This document shows positions 8,347 through 12,518 of a DNA stretch of 12,518 nt, one piece after another. A program made the translations under genes and the position numbers. How positions within the stretch are numbered: position 1 is the stretch's first letter; the number at the start of each line of letters is the position of its first letter. Source of the DNA: Nitrososphaerota archaeon (lineage in GTDB: Archaea; Thermoproteota; EX4484-205; JAAOZO01); the NCBI GenBank assembly GCA_011605715.1, contig JAAOZO010000173.1, positions 1 to 12,518 on the forward strand, in the 5' to 3' direction. Below the pieces are notes generated by a model. The model was not told the origin of the DNA. It saw only the letters and a program-made list of their open reading frames with translations, and searched no databases.

Positions 8347-9045
8347 GTGCTTGGAAGGCTAAGGAAGATATCAAAGAAGATATTTTACCCAGTGGCAAAG
8401 CTCATTGGCTCTCTTGGAATAAAGCCAAACTTAATAACACTTCTTGGACTTCTTGTTGCAAGCATTGGAGGCTTGCTTTTGATTTTTAAGTTTCCTATTA
8501 TGGCAGCTTTTTGTTTTCTTGCTTCTGGAGTTCTTGATTTGTTGGATGGGCTAGTTGCTAGGATATATGGAAAGAAGACGAAGTTTGGAGGAACTCTAGA
8601 CGCTGTTGTAGATAGGTATGAGGAATTTATAATGGTTGTAGCGTCGGCAATTGGAAGGTACGTAAGCTGGCCAATTGCAACCTTTGCAGTTTTTAGCATG
8701 ATAGCGCCAAGCTACGTTAGGGCAAGGGCTGAGTCTACTGGAGGCATGAAGAAGTGTGACGTTGGTTTTTTGGAGAGGCCGGAGAAGTTGCTGTTCGTAG
8801 CTCTCGCAACAATTGGACTAATTTTTTATCCCATGGCTTTAGACGTTGCTTTTGTACTAATAATAGTGCTTGGCCAAATTACTGTAGTTCAAAGGTTGGC
8901 TGCAACTTTTAACTTTGAGAAATCTAGGGTAAACAAAGTTGCTAGGAAAGTGCTGAGAAGAAACAAAACTGGCGTGGTTAATAAAAAGGGAGATCTTCGT
9001 GTAAGCTTAGATAAGAAGCAATTGCACGACGTTTCTCTCGAGTAG
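8347..9045 (+). CDS. CDP-alcohol phosphatidyltransferase, probable archaetidylinositol-phosphate synthase
   Basis: 232 residues. This integral membrane enzyme joins CDP-archaeol to inositol 1-phosphate, giving archaetidylinositol phosphate, a precursor of inositol ether lipids. The family signature D-x2-DG-x2-AR-x8-G-x3-D-x3-D is complete: D64, D67, G68, A71, R72, G81, D85, D89. FLERPEK (141-147) is typical of the archaeal and mycobacterial inositol-phosphate branch, so I favour inositol phosphate over serine or glycerol phosphate as acceptor. Hydrophobic segments lie near 28-48, 50-68, 93-123 (likely two) and 147-180 (likely two). After residue 190 there is a basic tail of about 40 residues, which seems longer than usual. 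The start is GTG, 6 nt after the PadR stop, with AAGGGGT 8 nt upstream. It is the last gene of the operon and is followed by a T-rich tract. Confidence 0.87.
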   Translation: MLGRLRKISKKIFYPVAKLIGSLGIKPNLITLLGLLVASIGGLLLIFKFPIMAAFCFLASGVLDLLDGLVARIYGKKTKFGGTLDAVVDRYEEFIMVVASAIGRYVSWPIATFAVFSMIAPSYVRARAESTGGMKKCDVGFLERPEKLLFVALATIGLIFYPMALDVAFVLIIVLGQITVVQRLAATFNFEKSRVNKVARKVLRRNKTGVVNKKGDLRVSLDKKQLHDVSLE

Positions 9046-9074
9046 TTTTCTTTTTGCTTTGCTTCTTTATTTTT
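9046..9074 (+). terminator. T-rich terminator of the rps26e operon
   Basis: The stretch after the stop reads as T-clusters (TTTTC, TTTTTG, TTTATTTTTT) without a stable stem. This is the usual form of an archaeal terminator and is placed before the promoter of the next gene. Confidence 0.5.
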
Positions 9075-9125
9075 TATAAAAAATATTTAGAAATTAGGAG
9101 TAACAATTTTTATGTTGCTTAAAAA

Positions 9126-9143
9126 CAAAAAGCTTTAAAGCTT
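9126..9143 (+). promoter_or_regulatory. BRE/TATA-like promoter within a 14-bp palindrome
   Basis: CAAAA-AGCTTTAAAG gives a BRE-like A-rich stretch and a TTTAAA box (9134-9139). The box is the centre of the perfect palindrome AAGCTTTAAAGCTT (9130-9143). The predicted transcription start is near 9161-9164, a few bases before the TTG start codon at 9168. Very similar boxes precede rps26e (AAAAAGGTTTAAA) and the 10637 element (AAAAAAGCTTTAAG), suggesting a shared promoter consensus. Confidence 0.55.
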
Positions 9144-9167
9144 CGCACCCTCTTTTAAGAGGTTAAA

Positions 9168-9986
9168 TTGTCTGAAGAAGGAGACTACAAATTATGTCCT
9201 AGGTGCAATACAAAGGTTCCAGCTTATATGAAGTTCTGTCCAAACTGTGGCTTAAGGTTAGATGACTCTACTCTAATTAAAAAACAAGAAACTAAAAAAG
9301 TTCAAGAGTCAATAGTTCAAGAAACTAAAGTTTTCGAGCAAAAACAAGAAGTAAAGCCTCCTACAACTTTTAAAGAGAAAAGCAACGAATGGCCAAGCAA
9401 ATGTCCAAACTGTGGTTTTGAAATTAAGGAAGGAGAAAAGTACTGCCCAAACTGTGGCTTTAACATAGAGGTTTGGCTCATGAGGAAAAAAAGAGGCGAA
9501 AAGCAAACAACTGTTGCCTACTATACTACTCCAAAAAAGTTCTTCTCCTTTGAAGGTTATTCTTTAGAAGGTGTAACTCCTGCAGCTGTTATGTACTTAG
9601 TATGGGCTTTTTGGAATTTACTTATGGCAATTTTAGTTAAGTTAGGTCAAACTAAGCTGTTTTTACCGCCTCCTCTTTCCTATGACAATCCTAGCCTGCA
9701 GATAGTTTTCTTAGTCTTCATAGGCGTCGCGCTAATCTTAGCAGCCTTTGGACTAATGCAAGTTAACTCTATTCTTTACCTGCTTGGAATAGTTGTGCTC
9801 GCAGTTTCAATACCAATTGGCCTACTTCAGCTTTCATATTCTTTGAACGTTAATCCCTCGCAGTTTACTTCTCCAACTGGAACTCACCAAATGGAAAACT
9901 TACTCATGGGCTTCTTAGCAGTAATGATCTCAACTATTGGTTTAATCCAAACACTGAGGATTAGGAAATACTTCTTTGGAGAGTAG
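9168..9986 (+). CDS. Double zinc-ribbon membrane protein of unknown function
   Basis: 272 residues. Two treble/ribbon modules are visible: CPRC (10-13) with CPNCG (24-28), and CPNCG (79-83) with CPNCG (93-97). Between them is a Lys/Glu/Gln-rich, probably disordered linker of about 45 residues. After a basic stretch (MRKKRGEK) come four likely transmembrane helices near 139-159, 178-198, 201-221 and 245-262. The N-terminal ribbons should therefore be cytoplasmic. The start is TTG, with AGAGGT 4 nt upstream; the ribosome-binding site is the right arm of a 6-bp inverted repeat (9149-9154, 9157-9162). Proteins with this architecture are widespread in archaea and mostly uncharacterised. The ribbons probably mediate protein or nucleic-acid contacts at the membrane, but no function can be assigned. 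It is monocistronic by appearance, with T-rich sequence after the stop. Confidence 0.85.
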   Translation: MSEEGDYKLCPRCNTKVPAYMKFCPNCGLRLDDSTLIKKQETKKVQESIVQETKVFEQKQEVKPPTTFKEKSNEWPSKCPNCGFEIKEGEKYCPNCGFNIEVWLMRKKRGEKQTTVAYYTTPKKFFSFEGYSLEGVTPAAVMYLVWAFWNLLMAILVKLGQTKLFLPPPLSYDNPSLQIVFLVFIGVALILAAFGLMQVNSILYLLGIVVLAVSIPIGLLQLSYSLNVNPSQFTSPTGTHQMENLLMGFLAVMISTIGLIQTLRIRKYFFGE

Positions 9987-10008
9987 TTTTTCTTAAACTT
10001 TTCTTGAT
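9987..10008 (+). terminator. T-rich tract after the zinc-ribbon gene
   Basis: TTTTTC, CTTTTC and TTCTTT clusters follow directly after the stop codon and could end transcription. No hairpin is seen. Confidence 0.4.
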
Positions 10009-10084
10009 TCTTTAAAAAATAACTACCACTTAATAATGATTTTTAATTTTATAAAATATTACTATCGTAAACATTCTTTTAAAG

Positions 10085-10108
10085 TATAAATGGAAACATT
10101 TATATAAT
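10085..10108 (+). promoter_or_regulatory. TATA box overlapped by an 8-bp inverted repeat (candidate operator)
   Basis: TATAAATG (10085-10092) and CATTTATA (10097-10104) are perfect inverted copies separated by GAAA. The right arm overlaps the likely TATA box TTTATATAAT (10099-10108), which would start transcription near 10128-10130 and leave the ribosome-binding site at 10132-10138 in the leader. A dimeric winged-helix protein bound here would block promoter recognition. Autoregulation by the downstream PadR-type protein is inferred, as is common for the family. Confidence 0.55.
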
Positions 10109-10146
10109 ACTTAAATAACATAACTAGGCACGAGGTGAAAAGTCAA

Positions 10147-10530
10147 ATGTCGAAAAAAGGTGGTTCTCAACTCTTTAACTTAAATTACTTAATCGTACTC
10201 TGGATGCTCTCGAAGTCTCCTGCGCATGGCTACGACATACTTATGAACTTCAATAAGATGTTTGGAAAGAAGTTTACTTCAGGAGCGTTATATCCAATGC
10301 TCTACAAGCTTGAAAAACTAAATTGGATTACAAGCACTGTAGTTAGCGAGGGTAGCAGGAGAACAAAGAGAGTTTACTACATAAGGGAAAGTGGAATAGA
10401 GGCTCTCAACGAGTTTGCTAAAAAGTTTGGTGACTTCTTTGATTTCATGAGCAAGATCAAAGAAACAGGGCTTCAGATACAGCCTCCGCAACCTCCAGTT
10501 CAAACGCAGCAACCAGCAACCGTTGCATAG
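10147..10530 (+). CDS. PadR-type transcriptional regulator with Pro/Gln-rich tail
   Basis: 127 residues from the ATG at 10147. I prefer this to the in-frame GTG at 10135, because GAGGTGA (10132-10138) is a good Shine-Dalgarno 8-9 nt before the ATG and the GTG is part of it. The PadR fold is clear: YLIVLWMLSKSPAHGYDILMNF, then the recognition segment FTSGALYPMLYKLEKLNWI, then the wing ending RRTKRVYYIRESG. A helix (FAKKFGDFFDFMSKI) suits dimerisation. The last 16 or so residues (QPPQPPVQTQQPATVA) are an unusual low-complexity tail. It differs clearly from the smaller PadR-type protein at 8026 and is not its recent copy. Alone in its transcript, with an inverted repeat over its promoter, it probably represses itself. 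Its inducer and other targets are unknown. Confidence 0.88.
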   Translation: MSKKGGSQLFNLNYLIVLWMLSKSPAHGYDILMNFNKMFGKKFTSGALYPMLYKLEKLNWITSTVVSEGSRRTKRVYYIRESGIEALNEFAKKFGDFFDFMSKIKETGLQIQPPQPPVQTQQPATVA

Positions 10531-10580
10531 TAAATTTTTTGTTCTTTTATTTTTTGTTGTAATGTTCTTAGTTTTTTGGA
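10531..10580 (+). terminator. T-rich terminator region after the second PadR-type gene
   Basis: Three T-runs (TTTTTT, TTTTATTTTTT, TTTTTT) lie within 50 bases of the stop codon with no clear stem, as expected for archaeal termination. Confidence 0.5.
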
Positions 10581-10601
10581 GATAATTGCGATAAGAAGAA
10601 T

Positions 10602-10616
10602 AAAAAAGCTTTAAGC
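10602..10616 (+). promoter_or_regulatory. Promoter-like BRE/TATA upstream of the inverted-repeat element
   Basis: AAAAAAGCTTTAAGC closely matches the motif upstream of the zinc-ribbon gene. With the usual spacing, transcription would begin near 10635-10638, which coincides with the first base of the left repeat arm at 10637. Confidence 0.4.
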
Positions 10617-10636
10617 TAAAGTTTTTAGTTTCTAGA

Positions 10637-10802
10637 AGGAGACTGTCAACTTAAACTCTTCTTCTTGGAAGATTTTTCTATTACTGAACAAAGAATATAG
10701 TTGGCCTATGCTCACCTTCAAATTCACCCAAGTATTGTTCGAGGGTAAGTGTAACTTTAAGCCTTAAGTTGACAGTCTCCTCTTTAAGTGGAAAAATTTT
10801 TT
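10637..10802 (+). ncRNA. Candidate structured RNA closed by an 18-bp perfect terminal stem
   Basis: AGGAGACTGTCAACTTAA (10637-10654) and its exact reverse complement (10764-10781) enclose 109 nt. A transcript would fold into a long closing helix with an internal domain, in which short hairpins such as TCTTC-TTG-GAAGA are possible. A promoter-like motif predicts a start at the left arm, and a run of six T (10797-10802) lies 15 nt past the right arm. I see no SRP, RNase P, C/D-box pair or H/ACA signature. The strand is chosen from the promoter and T-run and is uncertain. Alternatives are a small non-autonomous mobile element (no target-site duplication seen) or a gene remnant on the minus strand, where 39 codons are open (10800-10681). 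Confidence 0.4.
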
Positions 10803-10828
10803 ACTACCTTTGAGTTAGCTTAGTTCAT

Positions 10829-10915
10829 GGCCGCCGTAGTGTAGCGGTTAGCACTTGGGCCTGTGGAGCCTAAAGCTTGGGTTCGAAAACTCCTTCGAAA
10901 GTCCCAACGGCGGCC
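10829..10915 (+). tRNA. tRNA-His (anticodon GTG) with a 14-nt T-loop intron
   Basis: The acceptor stem GCCGCCG (10830-10836) pairs with CGGCGGC (10908-10914). G-1 (10829) is encoded and pairs with discriminator C73 (10915), the hallmark of tRNA-His. D arm: GTGT/GCAC (10839-10842, 10851-10854). Anticodon stem TGGGC/GCCTA (10856-10860, 10868-10872) carries loop CTGTGGA with anticodon GTG at 10863-10865. The variable loop is AAGC and the T stem TTGGG/CCCAA (10877-10881, 10903-10907). The T-loop is 21 nt instead of 7, explained by an intron. CCA is not encoded. An AT-rich GAAAAATTTTTTAC at 10791-10804 is correctly placed to serve as its promoter. Identity is nearly certain. Confidence 0.95.
10888..10901 (+). 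other. tRNA-His intron at position 59/60 (bulge-helix-bulge-like)
   Basis: Removing 14 nt from the 21-nt T-loop restores the canonical TTCGAAT. Bases 10882-10885 (TTCG) pair with 10896-10899 (CGAA) as a 4-bp central helix. It is flanked by AAA (10886-10888) on the 5' side and AGT (10900-10902) on the 3' side, with the T stem outside: a bulge-helix-bulge or relaxed form. Cleavage after the second base of each bulge gives these ends. TTCGAAA occurs at both ends of the loop, so positions shifted by 1-3 nt would also leave a plausible T-loop. Splicing would be by the archaeal tRNA endonuclease. Confidence 0.75.
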
Positions 10916-11088
10916 TTCTCAATTGATTTACTTAAAACAGCATCGCTGAATTGCTTCATTTACTCTAGATAAATTGTTGTGTTAAGCTCCCCAAGTATCT
11001 CTCTAAAATGTAACAGAACTGAAATAGAAGTCATCTACTCTAAGAAGTCATCTCTAACTTGTCTTTTACTTTTTAGTTCTCGCAAAAT
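10916..11088 (-). other. Gene-free spacer with short direct repeats; possible remnant of the 3' end of the adjacent gene
   Basis: No intact gene is seen. On the minus strand, the frame of the 423-residue gene, read past its stop, runs through three further in-frame segments (ILRELKSKRQVRDDFLE, then MTSISVLLHFREILGELNTT..., then MKQFSDAVLSKSIEKA) separated by TAG and TAA. The QVRDDFL in the first resembles QVGDDFL at the end of the 423-residue protein. AGAAGTCATCT occurs twice (11026-11036, 11043-11053), with a diverged third copy in the gene. Stop frequency is no lower than chance, so coding ancestry is weakly supported. Confidence 0.3.
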
Positions 11089-12360
11089 CTACCAAAGTGT
11101 TAAAGAGAACAAAAAATCATCTCCAACCTGATTTCTTATGTCGTTTATTGTTTCACAAAATTCATTTATGTTGACTTTTATATCTCTACTCGTAGTTCTG
11201 ACCATAGACTTTATTCTTTGTTCTTCTGAAGCACTTTTAATTTTTTGCTTCACTCCATAATCTTTTACAAGTTCTACGTTCTTCAGCAGCTCAATGTCGT
11301 TTTTATCCTTTGAAGATAAGAGCTTTCCTTCTTTTGCTCTTTCAATTTCTTCTTTTACTTCTTCTAGATCTAGCACTTTTGCTGACCAGAAAACATACGT
11401 TTGTTCTCCTTCGTGGGGAGGTTGGCTCCATTCTCTTTTTTCTATCTTCGTTTCAACTTTACTCTTTAACTCTTCGAATATTCTTTGGTCTTCTTCAGAC
11501 CATACCGACTTAAGCTTTCCAAAAGTAAAAGGGAAGGGAACCTCTTCTCCTACTTTCTGAGGACCAAGCATAGAAGTTAGCAATACTATTGGGAAATATT
11601 TTAGTTTGTGCTTAAGAATAACAGGAATATATTTTGGAAAAATTCCTCTTTTATATTTTTCTTTTATTTTTTTAACTGTATCCTTTGGAATAGATTCATT
11701 GAAAATAAAATCAATGCCGTAGCTAAGAATTATTTTACATGCTTTCTCAGAAGCTTCATACAATGCAGGTATGTTTCTTTCAATTTCTTCTTTTACTTCT
11801 TCTAAGCTTTTATCTTTTATACTAAATGTTGTTTCAAACCAACAATCTTCTCCTCCCCGAAAAGTTATGTTTGTTCCATATTTTTTGTTTACTTCGTTTG
11901 CAATTTCATCAGCCCGCTCATAAAGAAAAATTTCATGCCCAAAGTGATTATCATTTTTGTACTTTTCCCAGTTTTCTTTATGTTCTATTTCTTTTAGAAT
12001 TTTGAGAAAAATTTCATAGTCCCCTCTAAACATTTTGCCGAGAGCATCTTTTGTACTCCAGAATCGAGGGAACCCTACTGTTAACTTTTCGTTGAAAATA
12101 GTAATCCATGGAAGACCATAATCGGGATCTGTGTCTATGTTCCATTCAGCTTTATCATCATTTTTATGTACAGAAACTCCGTATTTCCGCATAGGTGCGC
12201 ACCTATGCGGAATAGCTCTATATTCTTCCTCTTTTTTCTTAAAGAAATCTTCATACTTTTTATTAAAATATTCTGCTAGTCTATCTGCAAATTCTCCTTC
12301 TTCTTTATGTTTTTCCAGAAATGCCCTCCACTCTCGATCTCTTTCATCCTCTTTATCCAT
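11089..12360 (-). CDS. Unrecognised charged protein, 423 residues
   Basis: I do not recognise a family. The protein is rich in Lys and Glu, with likely coiled-coil or helical N-terminal 50 residues (MDKEDERDREWRAFLEKHKEEG...). A more mixed part with many aromatics follows (about 74-180: EWNIDTDPDYGLPWITIF, VGFPRFWSTKDALGKMF, GEDCWFETTF), then further charged helices. LEEVKEEIER occurs at 186-195 and 332-341, each shortly after an aromatic strand-like segment (WFETTFSIKD, YVFWSAKVLD), hinting at two related modules. No signal peptide or membrane helix is seen. ATG at 12360 is supported by GAGGT (12373-12369) 8 nt upstream. It begins 15 nt after the stop of an upstream partial gene, so they form an operon. 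Codons are more AT-rich than in the housekeeping genes, and it lies beside a tRNA gene, both compatible with transfer. Residues 50-58 are encoded in a perfect palindrome. Confidence 0.75.
   Translation of the reverse strand: MDKEDERDREWRAFLEKHKEEGEFADRLAEYFNKKYEDFFKKKEEEYRAIPHRCAPMRKYGVSVHKNDDKAEWNIDTDPDYGLPWITIFNEKLTVGFPRFWSTKDALGKMFRGDYEIFLKILKEIEHKENWEKYKNDNHFGHEIFLYERADEIANEVNKKYGTNITFRGGEDCWFETTFSIKDKSLEEVKEEIERNIPALYEASEKACKIILSYGIDFIFNESIPKDTVKKIKEKYKRGIFPKYIPVILKHKLKYFPIVLLTSMLGPQKVGEEVPFPFTFGKLKSVWSEEDQRIFEELKSKVETKIEKREWSQPPHEGEQTYVFWSAKVLDLEEVKEEIERAKEGKLLSSKDKNDIELLKNVELVKDYGVKQKIKSASEEQRIKSMVRTTSRDIKVNINEFCETINDIRNQVGDDFLFSLTLW
11338..11366. repeat. 29-bp direct repeat, copy A
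   Basis: These 29 bases are identical to 11776-11804. The copies are 438 bp (146 codons) apart and in the same frame, each encoding LEEVKEEIER in the 423-residue protein. Flanking residues differ. Confidence 0.9.
11776..11804. repeat. 29-bp direct repeat, copy B
   Basis: Exact copy of 11338-11366, in frame within the same gene. The run is purine-rich on the coding strand (GAA/AAA codons), so composition helps the match, but synonymous positions also agree at all but the first Leu codon (TTA against CTA, outside the 29 bp). Confidence 0.9.
12185..12212. repeat. Perfect 28-bp palindrome inside the 423-residue gene
   Basis: TTCCGCATAGGTGC (12185-12198) is followed without spacer by its exact reverse complement (12199-12212). 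It is clearly more GC-rich than the gene around it. On the coding strand it encodes most of IPHRCAPMR (residues 50-58) without breaking the frame. A match of 14 of 14 bases is not expected by chance. Confidence 0.95.
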
Positions 12361-12375
12361 TCTAACTTACCTCTG

Positions 12376-12518
12376 CTAAAAGAAAAATATAAGCATAACT
12401 ATTTCTTGTATCTTTCTTATGAGGGTCTCTCTGAATTTTCTTGCTCCTGCAGGGGATCCTTCCTCAATTACTCTCTGAAATACAGGATCTTCTGACCTCA
12501 AGCTAATCACTGTTTGCA
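12376..12518 (-). CDS. C-terminal end of an unrecognised gene (partial)
   Basis: A minus-strand frame is open from the window edge to TAG at 12378-12376, giving 46 residues: QTVISLRSEDPVFQRVIEEG, then SPAGARKFRETLIRKIQEIV, then MLIFFF. The start is outside the window. The amphipathic, charged helix pattern (VFQRVIEEG, ARKFRETLIRKIQEIV) looks like real protein rather than noise, while the final hydrophobic residues are odd. The 15-nt gap to the 423-residue gene contains that gene's ribosome-binding site, which supports an operon. I cannot assign a family from 46 residues. The opposite strand is also open here, so coding is likely but not certain. Confidence 0.5.
   Translation of the reverse strand, partial: QTVISLRSEDPVFQRVIEEGSPAGARKFRETLIRKIQEIVMLIFFF

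Noticed and set aside
10135..10146. GTG at 10135 as the start of the second PadR-type gene
   Set aside because: The GTG is part of GAGGTGA, a well-placed ribosome-binding site for the ATG at 10147; using the GTG would leave no ribosome-binding site and adds only MKSQ.
10637..10781. The inverted-repeat element as a classic MITE/insertion sequence
   Set aside because: Flanks (…TTTCTAGA and CTTTAAGT…) show no target-site duplication and there is no second copy in the window. Kept only as an alternative until the genome is searched.
10637..10781. C/D-box, H/ACA, SRP or RNase P RNA
   Set aside because: Only an isolated CTGA is present and no RTGATGA box; no ACA-terminated K-turn hairpin, no SRP helix-8-like motif and no RNase P core sequences could be found by eye.
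10829..10915. tRNA-His as a pseudogene because of the aberrant 21-nt T-loop
   Set aside because: All stems pair, G-1:C73 identity is intact, and a 14-nt intron with a bulge-helix-bulge-like fold restores a canonical loop.
10880..10990. tRNA-His 3' end as an attachment site with an integrase fragment (SSV-like partitioned int gene)
   Set aside because: No second copy of the tRNA 3' end is in the window, and the frames next to it show no tyrosine-recombinase motifs.
12307..12495. Plus-strand open frame across the start of the 423-residue gene
   Set aside because: It overlaps the well-supported minus-strand start and ribosome-binding site and encodes a composition typical of antisense frames (Ser/Phe/Leu/Tyr).
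1..12518. CRISPR array
   Set aside because: No regularly spaced direct repeats of 24-37 bp were seen; the only long exact direct repeat is the pair inside the 423-residue gene.

Overview
The window is a stretch of archaeal chromosome, most likely from the Thermoproteota/TACK side. The evidence is a 30S ribosomal protein S26e gene (a eukaryote/TACK-type ribosomal protein), an archaetidylinositol-phosphate synthase (an archaeal ether-lipid enzyme), TATA-box promoters with purine-rich BRE-like flanks, T-rich terminators, AGG/AGA arginine codons, and a histidine tRNA with a short intron in its T-loop. The DNA is AT-rich by eye. I cannot name a genus.

Layout. 1-4938 (+) is the 3' part of a very large, N-glycosylation-rich, C-terminally membrane-anchored surface protein, probably an S-layer or similar envelope protein; its start lies outside the window. 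A hairpin plus T-rich tract (4945-4979) separates it from a convergent minus-strand pair: bifunctional NAD(P)H-hydrate repair enzyme (7620-6094) followed, with a 20-bp overlap, by an apparently orphan DNA methyltransferase (6113-4980). A 105-bp divergent promoter region (7621-7725) leads to a tight plus-strand operon: rps26e, a PadR-type regulator, and the archaetidylinositol-phosphate synthase (7726-9045). Next come a zinc-ribbon membrane protein (9168-9986) and a second PadR-type regulator (10147-10530), whose promoter carries an inverted repeat over its TATA box.

10531-10828 has no convincing protein gene. It holds a 145-bp element bounded by 18-bp perfect inverted repeats, with a promoter-like sequence upstream and a T-run downstream; it may be an undescribed structured RNA, or alternatively a gene remnant. 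tRNA-His(GTG) follows (10829-10915). Beyond it, on the minus strand, lie about 170 bp of possible remnant sequence, an unrecognised 423-residue charged protein (12360-11089), and the last 46 codons of a further gene (12518-12376) that appears co-transcribed with it. The 423-residue gene carries a perfect 28-bp palindrome and a 29-bp exact in-frame direct repeat.

Functionally the left three quarters mixes housekeeping (envelope, ribosome, lipid headgroup synthesis, cofactor repair) with two small winged-helix regulators. The part right of position 10530 looks more accessory, and most of what is unexplained is there.
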